A DNA stretch of 64,000 nucleotides from NCBI GenBank assembly GCA_937941765.1, contig CALDGQ010000018.1, positions 1-64,000 on the forward strand. The letters are read 5' to 3'. A model generated the notes under the pieces. The model was given only the letters and a program-made list of their open reading frames with translations, ran no database searches and was not told where the DNA came from. This document shows, piece by piece, positions 34,668 through 43,500 of the stretch. A program made the translations under genes and the position numbers. How positions within the stretch are numbered: position 1 is the first letter of the stretch; every line of letters begins with the position of its first letter. This DNA is from an uncultured Saprospiraceae bacterium (GTDB taxonomy: Bacteria; Bacteroidota; Bacteroidia; Chitinophagales; Saprospiraceae).

Positions 34668-36152
34668 TCAATACAATTCCATCGCTTGTAAGTTTTTATA
34701 GTCGGGATAGTTCCATGACAGCCAAGTGGTATTTTCCTTTCTTTTTTGAATCTTCTTTTTCTTCCATTCGCAACTATCATCAAATCTTAGAGCATCAAAT
34801 TTAGTACCGCCCTTAGCTGAAATTTCATCCGTATACTGTTTTAGCAAATACCAATTTTTATCCGACAACTGATACATCAAAACATCGACCTCCAAACTCC
34901 TTTTCGTATTTGCAAAAATATTGTACTTGGTAATCGCAGCATCCCAATTGATAAAACTCGATAGCACCAACAACAAATAAACTGCCCACGTATTTCGATT
35001 AATCAAAAAATACAAACTTCGTTTTTCTTTAACCTTGATGTACATGGTCACCAAGCCAATTATCACTGCTATTAAAAATATAATTATACCAATACGCTTA
35101 TAAGCCAAACCATGAAATTGAATGTATCTATAATTTCTAATGGCAAGTGAAACCGCTAAAATACCATTTTGCGCAATCCAGGCATATGTCAACCATTTCA
35201 GTTTCTCATTCCCTTTGAAAAAATTCAACTTGTTTCTAAAGAAGTAAATAATAATTAACATTGCCAACAATATACTTGCAATCAAGATGTGTGTACCTTG
35301 ATGTACATACGTTTTTAAGTTGTAATTAGGATTTTCTTCAAAATTGAACCATATGAAATTGACATCGAATATATTCACTATAAACAACAGGACATTCAAC
35401 ATTAAAAACATGATAACCCCAGATTGATATTCTCGCTTCAAACCCAACATCGTCGGACCACCCAATCCGAGACTATCTACTTTCCTAGTTCGAGTTAACG
35501 TTTCCGATAAAAGACGGTTCTTGCCAACCCAAAAAGAAACTTGGTCCTTCCATAAGTTCATCGCTGTTATCAATAATCCCAATCCGAAAAATAAAATTCT
35601 ATTGAATGAAATATCAATTTTGAAAACATTCCCCATCCAAGAAAAAAGGGAATTGGAGTAAGATGCAAAAATTGGATTAGCAGAATAGTACAATGAAAAG
35701 AAAACACCTAACACTATTATTGGAAGTACACCTAATTTGAAATATCTAAATATTTTTCGTGTATCAATACCAGATGTTGAAGAGATATCTTTGACTCCAT
35801 TTTTGAATACATCCATTTTTAGATTCGAGAAACTCTGCAGTATTCCATAAAAAAAAAGTTGCAACTCAGATTGATGTACAAATCCAATCATCGCAAAAAA
35901 TGAAATCCAGTACATTACTATACTTAGCAACGAATGATTGACGATCACTGATACGGCTAATAACAAGGTGCACAGGCCAGTTATTTTGGCAGGAGCAGAA
36001 AGTTGTTTTCCTTTATTGATAAATTGCAAACCAGCAATACTGTAAATAGAGAATAGTAATAAGTTTACCCCTAATGATTCTTTCCAGAATAGAACATTAA
36101 ACAAAATAGTTCCTGTCAGCAGTAAAATCAACATTGTTCTTGTTGAGCCCAT
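34668..36152 (-). CDS. DUF4173/DUF4153-like multi-pass membrane protein
   Basis: A 494-residue protein with about a dozen membrane segments. The segments SLGLGGPTMLGLKREYQSGV (about 230-249) and AIRNYRYIQFHGLAYKRIGI (about 328-347) resemble the DUF4173 family of uncharacterised membrane proteins, which are often beside sensor or regulator genes. No catalytic residue is known in the family. The C-terminus is a soluble, charged tail ending NYPDYKNLQAMELY. It is monocistronic in the minus direction, with a terminator shared with the convergent M1 gene. Confidence 0.7.
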   Translation of the reverse strand: MGSTRTMLILLLTGTILFNVLFWKESLGVNLLLFSIYSIAGLQFINKGKQLSAPAKITGLCTLLLAVSVIVNHSLLSIVMYWISFFAMIGFVHQSELQLFFYGILQSFSNLKMDVFKNGVKDISSTSGIDTRKIFRYFKLGVLPIIVLGVFFSLYYSANPIFASYSNSLFSWMGNVFKIDISFNRILFFGLGLLITAMNLWKDQVSFWVGKNRLLSETLTRTRKVDSLGLGGPTMLGLKREYQSGVIMFLMLNVLLFIVNIFDVNFIWFNFEENPNYNLKTYVHQGTHILIASILLAMLIIIYFFRNKLNFFKGNEKLKWLTYAWIAQNGILAVSLAIRNYRYIQFHGLAYKRIGIIIFLIAVIIGLVTMYIKVKEKRSLYFLINRNTWAVYLLLVLSSFINWDAAITKYNIFANTKRSLEVDVLMYQLSDKNWYLLKQYTDEISAKGGTKFDALRFDDSCEWKKKKIQKRKENTTWLSWNYPDYKNLQAMELY

Positions 36153-36468
36153 AATTAAGTGTTTTTAAAAGTACTTTGAAATACAAAGTTTATTTATAAA
36201 CCAACTATTCATAGCGTTTATTGCTTAGACATAAAAAAAATTGAGAATTTCAGGAGGTTGTAGGGATTACTCTTTATTGAATATACACTTTTATTGTTAG
36301 AATTTGATTCGTCATCATTTGAAAGTTAATTGATTAAAGATAAAATCACTAAGTGCTTAGCTTCGATTTTGTTACCAATAGTATATTATGCTTTGAAATG
36401 AAAACGTTACAGTTGGTCGTATTTTTTTGGAATTTTTTCTAGGAATTCAATTAATTAATCACAACAAC

Positions 36469-36511
36469 AGCCTACTTATTAATTTGGGTAGGAATTTGGG
36501 TAGGCTTTTTT
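36469..36511 (+). terminator. Terminator-like hairpin without an obvious upstream gene
   Basis: AGCCTAC and GTAGGCT form a 7-bp stem with a 24-nt loop, and GTAGGCT is followed by TTTTT. No plus-strand gene precedes it within the window's annotated features, so an unannotated transcript could end here. Confidence 0.35.
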
Positions 36512-36621
36512 AGTGCTTACTAGCTACTAAGCGATAACAACACTTCATGGGGTTTTGCATTATGTTCTCTTTGTATCATTGTAGTTGAAATGAGAAATAA
36601 TAATTTTCTAAAAGAAGGATT

Positions 36622-36756
36622 ATGAAGAATAAAGAAAGAAGTGGTCAAAATGAAAATCAATCAAATTGGAAAAAAAAGCTTGAAGCTATAAATACAATAA
36701 TGAAATCACTATTGTTATTTGAGAAACTCATTAATAAAATTGCAAGTTACATGTAG
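36622..36756 (+). CDS. Possible 44-residue small protein
   Basis: ATG preceded by AGAAGGATT, a rare Shine-Dalgarno-like context for this genome. The translation begins MKNKERSGQNENQSN and goes on with a Lys-rich helix that becomes hydrophobic (IMKSLLLFEKLINKI). No homologue is recognised. It could be a small amphipathic peptide or a chance ORF. It is followed 25 bp later by a terminator hairpin (36782-36832). Confidence 0.25.
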   Translation: MKNKERSGQNENQSNWKKKLEAINTIMKSLLLFEKLINKIASYM

Positions 36757-36781
36757 ATGAAATAAAAATGATAAACGAAAA

Positions 36782-36832
36782 AGACCTGTTAGGTTTGAGC
36801 CAAGCACAAGCAAGGCAAAACCTAACAGGTCT
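36782..36832 (-). terminator. Terminator of the alpha/beta hydrolase gene
   Basis: On the minus strand, AGACCTGTTAGGTTT is followed by a loop and AAACCTAACAGGTCTTTTT. It lies just after the hydrolase stop codon. The stem motif repeats the one at 34602-34654. Confidence 0.7.
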
Positions 36833-36859
36833 AAATTCTAAAACAAGAAAATAATCCTT

Positions 36860-37630
36860 CTATTCTTTTCCATCAATTTCAGCCAAAAACGCTTCAAGAA
36901 TTTCATTGAACTGATCTGGATGCTCCATCATAGGCGCATGTCCACATTCATCAACAAAGTGGAGCCGAGAATTTTTAATTAACTCATTGAATTTTTCACC
37001 AACAAAAGCTGGGGTAATTGTATCTTCTTTTCCCCAAATCAAACAAGTTGGTGCTTCGATTTGATGGAGCTTGTCACCGAGGTTGTGACGAACAGCAGAT
37101 TTAGCAGTTGCCAAAATACGAATGGCCTTATTGCGATCATTAACGATATCAAAAACTTCATCCACTAATTCTTTACTAGCAGTTTCAGGAGAATAGAAAG
37201 TAGCTTCTGTTTTCGTTTTGATAAAATCGTAGTCACCACGTTTTGGAAAAGTAGATCCCATCGCACTTTCAAATAACCCAGAACTACCGGTCAGAATAAT
37301 TGACTTGACATTATCAGAAAAACCAAGCGCATATAATAACGTAATGTGCCCACCCAATGAATTTCCTAAAACATGCACATCTTTGAATCCTTTGTATTTT
37401 ACAAATTCATCCACATATTCCACAAACCCAGAAACAGAAACTTCTCGGATAGGTAATTCAAAAATCGGAAGCATCGGAACTACCACATTATACTTATCAC
37501 CGAAGTGATTGATGATACCTTGAAAATTACTCAACGCGCCAAAGAGTCCATGCAGCAACATTAAAGTAGTTTCTCCTCCTTTCGTTTCGAGATACTTAAA
37601 TTTTCCTTCTTCAATAATTTGATATTCCAT
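36860..37630 (-). CDS. Alpha/beta hydrolase
   Basis: A 256-residue alpha/beta-hydrolase-fold enzyme. The oxyanion-hole motif LLHGLFGALSNFQG lies near residues 24-37; the nucleophile is Ser in VLGNSLGGH near 94-102; the acid is probably Asp in WGKEDTITP near 205; and the His is in DECGHAPMMEHP near 232. The substrate is unknown; esterases, acylhydrolases and C-C hydrolases share this pattern. The start was set at the ATG at 37630 (MEYQIIEEGK), since the extension to 37666 is not convincing. It flanks the candidate origin region on the left. Confidence 0.85.
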   Translation of the reverse strand: MEYQIIEEGKFKYLETKGGETTLMLLHGLFGALSNFQGIINHFGDKYNVVVPMLPIFELPIREVSVSGFVEYVDEFVKYKGFKDVHVLGNSLGGHITLLYALGFSDNVKSIILTGSSGLFESAMGSTFPKRGDYDFIKTKTEATFYSPETASKELVDEVFDIVNDRNKAIRILATAKSAVRHNLGDKLHQIEAPTCLIWGKEDTITPAFVGEKFNELIKNSRLHFVDECGHAPMMEHPDQFNEILEAFLAEIDGKE

Positions 37631-39334
37631 TGTATAGTGAGTTCGTATGATTGTTTGTACCCACAAAATAACATATTAAAAGATTCTATGCCATGTTAAA
37701 ACGGTGGTAAGAAAGATTTAGCGAGCGATAATATAGAAAATCAAAAAAGACACTGAGTTTTCAACATAGTTGTCAACAATGTTGGTAACTCACATTGTTT
37801 CAACTCAATAGAACGCAAAATAATCAACTGATTCTACAAAGTATCTTACCATTAAGTATCTAAGTTTCGAACAAATCAATGAAAATTTTGCAATCAAAAT
37901 TCAGATTTAAATGCTGAGTTACTAACATAATGTTATTAATCTCAAATAGTCTGTGGAAAACAGTGTTTGTAACTGTTTAAAAACCTTTATAAACTAATGA
38001 TTATCAATAGCTAGTCTGTTAGGCTAACTGATGTTGATATCTACGATTTTTAAGTCGAAAAATTAAAGTAATCAACACCGTTATCCACAGAATGTTAGCC
38101 AAAATGTAAGTCTAAATTCAGCATGAAATCCTGAAAGCAAAATCAATCCAACCGAAAATAATTCAATCAATTAAATAGAAGTGAGTTCTCTTCCTAAAAT
38201 TTGTATTGATTTTGAACACTTTTTACCGAGTTATCCACAATTTGTTGGTTATTTTCTGAAAAATCCTACGAAATAACCTTGATTCCACTTATAAAGCTGA
38301 ACTCAATAAAAATCAAAGCTTTCATTTCTCTAATACCTGCAAGACGCTATCATTACGTAGATTCAACCTTTTAATCAGCAAGCACATAGGCACTTCAAAA
38401 TAGGATGATCAGCGGCATTTCAGGACTGACTTAAAAAAACTAAATCCAACAAATGGCAAATGGATAATGGAATCACCAATCAACTTAGATCATAATCCTA
38501 GATCGATGAAAAAATTCATGATTGAATAGCAACTTGAAGTCGCTGAGTTTTTCTGCAAATAAGCATTCCCCTTTTTTGAAGAGATGTGAATTCATTTCAG
38601 ACAAATTGGACAATTTTAAAATTCGCCAATAAACCAAAATTACCTGGCTGGTTTTATTTTCATTCATAGTTTGGACAGTGTTTTCATAGTGTTTCCATAG
38701 CATTTTCAAAAGCAGTGTTTTGATCAACTGAATTTCAATTGACGATTCAAAACTAATACAAATTTGAACTTTGAATTTTCAACAGCTCTGATTAATAATG
38801 TTAATAGTCTTTAATAAATTTTTTAAAAAAAACTTATCATCATTAGTGGTGTTGATTTGGGGAAAGAAAAATGAAAATTTCTTTTGAAAAATAGGTTTCA
38901 AGATTTCCACTTTACTTTTCAACAAGTTATTGGGATAATGACTAATTGAAAATCAGTGCTTTACTTACTTTACAAACAGTCTGTTTATAAATCGAGTATT
39001 TAAAAGTTCTTTTCAATTCCGACAAAAAGGATGATAAGAAGATGTCGATAAACCCCTACGTAATCCACAAAATTTCGAGTAAATTAAGATTACTATAAAT
39101 ATGTCTTTTTTACATTCTTAGTAGCTGTTGATAAGTAAGGATTTATCCACAGGTTCTTCACCATTTGTTGTTAAAAACTTATTTTGCAACTCACAGATTT
39201 TGATACCTTTATAGATAGAACAAAAACGATACTGTTCAAATCTTTATTGAGTAGTATTGAAAATATAAAGGTATTAGTGTTGTAAACGTAAAAGATTCCA
39301 AAAATTGACCAAACGAAAACATACTATATATATA
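37631..39334. other. oriC: Candidate chromosomal replication origin (oriC)
   Basis: A 1.7-kb AT-rich region without genes. It has perfect DnaA boxes TTATCCACA at 38081-38089, 38231-38239 and 39143-39151, and one-mismatch boxes at 37952-37960 (TGTGGAAAA), 39061-39069 (TAATCCACA) and 39126-39134 (TGTTGATAA). An A/T tract at about 38806-38834 could be the unwinding element. The flanking genes diverge. The parS array lies 6 kb to the left. The many ORF-like strings here have no credible products. Assignment as an origin is inference. Confidence 0.65.
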
Positions 39335-40021
39335 ATGAGAAGATACTCATTTCACATAGCCAAAGAAACACTTGAACATCATTTTGATTTCAAAATCGAA
39401 ACGCCGGTTCAAAAGAGTTATCAAATTGTTCCAAGACAAGCGGGTGCGGTTATCCTAAATCAGGATCCAACTCGAATACGATATTTCAATTGGGGATTGA
39501 TTCCTGCAGATTCAAAAGATGGAATCAATGATGGTCGATTGATTAATGCGAGAATGGAAACGATCAGTTCACAACCTTCTTTCAGGATGCCGATTCGAGA
39601 AAAGCGTTGTTTGATTTTGGCAGATAGTTATTATGAGTGGAATGATACCGGATTGAAGAAATATCCATATCGAGTGGTTCCACATAATAAGTCATTGCTG
39701 GTGATTGCTGGAATTTGGGATACCTGGAAAAGTGGTGAATTCCTGATAAACAGCTTTTCCGCAATAACAACGAAGTCTAATGGAATGGTCAACAAAATTG
39801 CAAGTAGAATGCCAGCGATCTTAACCACCAAAAAAGAACAAATGCGTTGGTTGTCTGATTTATCATTGTCAGAAAGTAAAGCGATGTTGATTCCACCAAA
39901 AGAAGATTACCTCAATGTTTATAGAATTACAGAGAAAGCAAATAATAGTAAATACAACGCACCAGATTTACATAAAGAAGTTGCAGTTCCATTGAATATT
40001 GATCCCAATTCAAAAAAATAA
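39335..40021 (+). CDS. SRAP (HMCES/YedK-like) family protein, catalytic Cys and His absent
   Basis: The 228-residue protein belongs to the SRAP family, whose members crosslink to abasic sites in single-stranded DNA through Cys2. Conserved parts are RRYSFHIA at the start, NARMETISSQPSFRMPIREK (about 73-92), the YYEW motif with the catalytic Glu (about 103-106), and SRMPAIL (about 157-163). The N-terminus reads MRRYSF where MCGRYSF is expected, so Cys2 is missing, and the IH-x-RMP His is Ala. It may be inactive or act differently. It is followed by dtd after 3 bp. Confidence 0.8.
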   Translation: MRRYSFHIAKETLEHHFDFKIETPVQKSYQIVPRQAGAVILNQDPTRIRYFNWGLIPADSKDGINDGRLINARMETISSQPSFRMPIREKRCLILADSYYEWNDTGLKKYPYRVVPHNKSLLVIAGIWDTWKSGEFLINSFSAITTKSNGMVNKIASRMPAILTTKKEQMRWLSDLSLSESKAMLIPPKEDYLNVYRITEKANNSKYNAPDLHKEVAVPLNIDPNSKK

Positions 40022-40024
40022 TTC

Positions 40025-40477
40025 ATGAGAGCATTAATTCAAAGAGTAAGTGAAGCAGCTGTTGAGATTGATGGCAAAAATGTCGCGGAGATCGGAACAG
40101 GATTACTAGTTCTATTGGGCGTTGAAAATGCAGATGATGATGATGACATTTCTTGGTTGTGTAAAAAGATAACCAACCTGAGAATTTTTCCAGATGAAAA
40201 TGACGTGATGAACAAAAGCATACAAGATGTAAAAGGTTCAATCATAGTGGTCAGTCAATTCACATTACATGCTTCCATCAAAAAGGGCAATCGTCCTTCC
40301 TATTTGAAAGCTGCCAAACCAGATATTTCCATTCCTTTGTATGAAAAATTTGTTGAGCAATTAAAATTCACTTCACTTTGTCCGATTGGTACTGGAGAAT
40401 TTGGTGCAGATATGAAAGTGAAGTTGATCAATGATGGACCGGTTACGATTTGGATGGATAGTAAGGATAAGCAGTAG
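40025..40477 (+). CDS. dtd: D-aminoacyl-tRNA deacylase
   Basis: A 150-residue cytoplasmic enzyme that removes D-amino acids (and Gly from tRNA-Ala) from mischarged tRNA. Key motifs are MRALIQRVSEAAV at the start, SQFTLHA near residues 77-83 and NDGPVTIW near 136-143, the Gly-cisPro motif region. The length is normal. It follows the SRAP gene by only 3 bp and precedes the repeat at 40481, after which a MazG gene starts. An operon with the SRAP gene is likely. Confidence 0.95.
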   Translation: MRALIQRVSEAAVEIDGKNVAEIGTGLLVLLGVENADDDDDISWLCKKITNLRIFPDENDVMNKSIQDVKGSIIVVSQFTLHASIKKGNRPSYLKAAKPDISIPLYEKFVEQLKFTSLCPIGTGEFGADMKVKLINDGPVTIWMDSKDKQ

Positions 40478-40480
40478 TTT

Positions 40481-40648
40481 GATGTATGATTTATGATTAT
40501 TTTTTCGCATCGACGTAGTCGCTACTCAAATGTATGATATGACAACCAATACATAGACATACGCAAGCGCACGTCAAGCATACGTAATAACGATCATATC
40601 ATACATTCGACTATCAGCTTAGCTGGTATAGAAAATAATCATACATTT
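40481..40648. repeat. Long inverted repeat, TATGAT-type, second copy
   Basis: The ends GATGTATGATTTATGATT and AATAATCATACATTT are inverted. Inner hairpins are CGAC-GTA-GTCG (40511-40521) and CAGC-TTA-GCTG (40615-40625), and ATGTATGATATG (from 40530) pairs with CATATCATACAT (to 40606). The layout and arm motif are like those at 8294-8517. Confidence 0.6.
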
Positions 40649-40661
40649 AAATCATTTAACA

Positions 40662-40997
40662 ATGACCATACAAGAAGCACAAAAAGCAGTAGACAAATGG
40701 ATCAACGACATCGGTATTCGTTATTATAATGAGTTGACTAACACTGCAATTTTGACTGAAGAAGTGGGAGAAGTGGCAAGATTGATGGCCAGAATTTACG
40801 GGGAGCAATCCTTCAAAACCAAAGCACAAGAAGCTTCCGCTAATGAAGATCTCGCTGGAGAAATGGCAGATGTCTTGTTCGTTTTAATTTGTTTAGCCAA
40901 TCAAACGGGTGTTGACCTAACATCAGCATTACAAAATAATTTGGAGAAGAAAGCGATTCGGGATGCGGAGCGACATCGTAATAATGATAAGTTGTGA
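40662..40997 (+). CDS. MazG-like nucleotide pyrophosphohydrolase
   Basis: A 111-residue all-alpha NTP pyrophosphohydrolase. The metal-binding pattern E-E-V-G-E (residues about 31-35, LTEEVGEVARLM) and the second E-x-x-D (EMADVLFVLICLA, about 70-82) are those of MazG/dUTPase-like all-alpha enzymes. They hydrolyse canonical or damaged NTPs to NMP and pyrophosphate as house-cleaning enzymes; the specific substrate is unknown. It is a short single-domain form, unlike the duplicated E. coli MazG. It sits 184 bp after dtd, the gap being filled by a repeat. Confidence 0.87.
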   Translation: MTIQEAQKAVDKWINDIGIRYYNELTNTAILTEEVGEVARLMARIYGEQSFKTKAQEASANEDLAGEMADVLFVLICLANQTGVDLTSALQNNLEKKAIRDAERHRNNDKL

Positions 40998-41236
40998 AAG
41001 TAATGTTGCTTCAGGATTTTTTGACACTAATATTATTCAATAAGAAATTGAAAAGTAAAATGGATAAAAAGATTGAAGTAATGGTAGACCTTTTCATACG
41101 GATATTTAATAATAACGATTTTGACTTCTTCGTTTATTTAATAACGTATCGTTGCTGTAAGCTATTCAAGTGAATTCTTAAATTGTAAAGTAGGTTACAT
41201 AAACTGTTTAACAATAATCACAAATCTTATTAGAAA

Positions 41237-42034
41237 TCAGCCAAAGGAATAACAAAAATCTAAAAACATTTTCACTTGCTTCCCCGTTTTCTTTTCCGCT
41301 TCAAACATCCCACCATGGCCAACACCTTCCAACAAATGTATAGAAGCAATCTCTGGCAAATAAGTCTGTTCCAATCCTTCGTTCAAATCAAACAACAAAT
41401 CTTCTAGACCAACAATAAACAACACAGGCACGTTTGAATTTTTCAACACTGTAGTACGATCTTTTCGCAACATCATTGCATTTTGAGCTTCGATAATGCC
41501 TTCAGGATTGTAAAAGGAGGCTCTGAAAATAAGATCATTAATAAGGTCTTTGTTTTTCTTTGCAAATTTCGGTGCAAAAAATCTAGGAACCAATTGTTTC
41601 AACAATTCAAAGTGACCATGACGTTTCATGAAGTCGCAACTCTTAATTCTACGTTTCTTGATGTCTTCATTGTCTGCAAATGGATGTGAGTGAAACAATC
41701 CAATTCCGGTTAGCATTTTTTTATACTTTTCAGCAAAAGCGAGTGCGACATAACCACCCATTGAGTGACCAATCAGGTTGCATTTTTCAACTTTTTCATG
41801 GTGTAACATTTCTTTTACAACCTCCGCCATTTCTTCAATCGTCGTATTTTTCAGCACATCAGACTCACCAAAACCTGGCAAATCAATTCTCAAAATACGA
41901 TAACCATTAAGATGTTTTATAAAATCATCCCACATGTTTTTATCTTCACAAAAACCATGTAACAAAACAACTACAGGCCCTGCCCCATTGTCTGCATAAG
42001 CAATTTTCTTGCTTTTAAATTGAAATGATTTCAT
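41237..42034 (-). CDS. Alpha/beta hydrolase
   Basis: A 265-residue enzyme. The HGFCEDKNMWDDF motif is near residues 26-38; the nucleophile is Ser in LIGHSMGGYVALAF near 89-102; the acid Asp is in GLEDLLFDL near 219; and the His is in LLEGVGHGGMFEAEK near 246. It is a distinct paralogue from the hydrolase at 36860, with the classic alpha/beta hydrolase pattern and no signal peptide. The substrate is unknown. It is followed on the same strand, upstream, by a gene for a queuosine-related glycosyltransferase, but a 195-bp gap makes co-transcription uncertain. Confidence 0.85.
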   Translation of the reverse strand: MKSFQFKSKKIAYADNGAGPVVVLLHGFCEDKNMWDDFIKHLNGYRILRIDLPGFGESDVLKNTTIEEMAEVVKEMLHHEKVEKCNLIGHSMGGYVALAFAEKYKKMLTGIGLFHSHPFADNEDIKKRRIKSCDFMKRHGHFELLKQLVPRFFAPKFAKKNKDLINDLIFRASFYNPEGIIEAQNAMMLRKDRTTVLKNSNVPVLFIVGLEDLLFDLNEGLEQTYLPEIASIHLLEGVGHGGMFEAEKKTGKQVKMFLDFCYSFG

Positions 42035-42229
42035 CTGTTACTAAGTTGTTGTAAATTTAAAATAATTTTAAAAAACCCTACACTTGCGTCAATCAGCGAC
42101 ATCTGCGCAAAACGAATCCACGTCCTCTTTAATTTACCTCCCTCACGAATCTTCTATGTGTCCCTAGGTTTCTAATGTGAGCTATGTGTTAAAATTCACG
42201 TCCACACGAAAGCTCCATGTTGAAAGAAC

Positions 42230-43348
42230 CTAAGTGTTAAAACCCACCACCAAATCAGAAAAAGCATCATCATACCTAGACGACAAAACACCCCAATCAT
42301 AATGAGCAACAAATTCCTGAAACTGATCCATCTTTCGAATCGCTTTCAAATTTTGAGTAGCTTCTCTAATCTTTTCAAACAATTCATCTTCGTTTTTATA
42401 AAGATGATTCGCTTGATATTTTTTAGGTATATGCTGCGGATAAGCCAATCGATCTGGTAGTATCGGATAGCAGTTGCAATAAATCGCTTCAACCACACTC
42501 CCACCAAAAAAATCTTGATTAGAAGTCACCGGTAAAATATCCGATTTCCATAACCAGTAAGCATATTGTGCGAAATTTGATACATAACCGACATGCAAAA
42601 TTTCATTTCTAAATTCTGAAATAATCTGATCAAAAACTGGTGGTTTCTTTTTAAAAGATTCTCCTAAAATGACCAGCTTAAAATCAATAGTTGCATTTTT
42701 CAGCCTTTTCAGAATCTGGTAAAAACCAGCTGGATTTTTGTCATATTCCCATCGATGATTCCACAACAAAATCGGAACTTCATTGGTATCTACCGTATCA
42801 AAATTATTGAATTTTTTCAAATCCAATCCTAAATTTAGAGTTGCGCTTTTCTTTAAGATGTGATGAGAAAAAGTATTCTCTTTATGATCTGGAAATTGAC
42901 TCAAAAAAGGATCAATCGCATTGTTAAAAGACTGATTGTGATAATCGGAATTGAAAAAAATACGATCAGCTGCCAACGCACTTGTATAATTGATGAAACC
43001 ATAATGATTGTTTCGTTCCAATTTGACATCCGCATCTGTCGGCGACCAAGGATACGTGATTTGATTCTCGTGAAAATAGATTGCAGTTGGAATATCGTGC
43101 GTTTTCTTTTTAGTCAGCGCCAAAAACGAAGTCAAGTCCAGCATATCCGTTGCTAAAATCAGATCTGGTCTATTTTCACTAGCATTAAATCTTTCAGCAA
43201 GAGTAACTGCTCCCCCGTGCATGCGCCATTTCCAGTGTCGACCCTGCATAGATAAGATATCCACATCATGTTGGGAACTCTGTTGGTAACCCTCTGCCCA
43301 AGCTTGGTGACTACCTTTTAAGAAGGGTTCAACGATCAGTATTTTCAT
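42230..43348 (-). CDS. DUF3524-type glycosyltransferase, probable tRNA-queuosine alpha-mannosyltransferase
   Basis: A 372-residue GT-B-like protein. The N-terminus ILIVEPFLKGSHQAWAEGYQ (about 3-22), HWKWRMHGGAVTLA near 45-58, YFHENQITYPW near 96-106, and FGGSVVEAIYCNCYPILP near 295-312 fit the DUF3524/GTDC1-like (QTMAN) family. QTMAN-type enzymes mannosylate queuosine in tRNA-Asp; the bacterial role is inferred from similarity. The ATG at 43348 is preferred, because the upstream extension lies in repeat DNA. It is notable that tgt, which inserts the queuosine precursor, starts at 63309 in the same window. Confidence 0.78.
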   Translation of the reverse strand: MKILIVEPFLKGSHQAWAEGYQQSSQHDVDILSMQGRHWKWRMHGGAVTLAERFNASENRPDLILATDMLDLTSFLALTKKKTHDIPTAIYFHENQITYPWSPTDADVKLERNNHYGFINYTSALAADRIFFNSDYHNQSFNNAIDPFLSQFPDHKENTFSHHILKKSATLNLGLDLKKFNNFDTVDTNEVPILLWNHRWEYDKNPAGFYQILKRLKNATIDFKLVILGESFKKKPPVFDQIISEFRNEILHVGYVSNFAQYAYWLWKSDILPVTSNQDFFGGSVVEAIYCNCYPILPDRLAYPQHIPKKYQANHLYKNEDELFEKIREATQNLKAIRKMDQFQEFVAHYDWGVLSSRYDDAFSDLVVGFNT

Positions 43349-43370
43349 AGAAACCTCATATAAATTCAGG

Positions 43371-43466
43371 TTTAAGCGAAGATTAAGTTTAAATGAAGGC
43401 CACTCGATTCCTAACGTCCTCACGCCGTATAGTCTTTAAACTTAAACTTATTTTTAAACTTAATTA
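43371..43466. repeat. Inverted repeat with CTTAAA-period arms
   Basis: The left arm carries TTTAAG and TTAAGTTTAAA; the right arm carries TTTAAACTTAAACTTA. The core in between is G+C-richer (CCTAACGTCCTCACGCCG). It lies between divergent genes. Related elements occur at 47784-48096 and 53582-53696. Confidence 0.6.
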
Positions 43467-43500
43467 CTTATCCAAGTTATCCTTTTTATTTTTACCGACG

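Larger units (their letters stand above)
36153..36859. other. Intergenic region with hairpins and one short ORF
   Basis: Between two minus-strand genes. It holds a terminator-like pair AGCCTAC (36469-36475) and GTAGGCT (36500-36506) followed by TTTTT, with a tandem TTGGGTAGG inside the loop; a 44-codon ORF at 36622-36756; and a terminator hairpin (36782-36832). Nothing else was seen. Confidence 0.5.

Noticed and set aside
38485-38727. 80-residue minus-strand ORF
   Set aside because: It lies inside the AT-rich candidate origin, has no recognisable protein pattern, and looks like chance reading through repeats of TTTTCA.
41060-41173. 37-codon plus-strand ORF after the MazG gene
   Set aside because: It has no recognisable similarity and no supporting context; chance ORFs of this length are common in AT-rich DNA.
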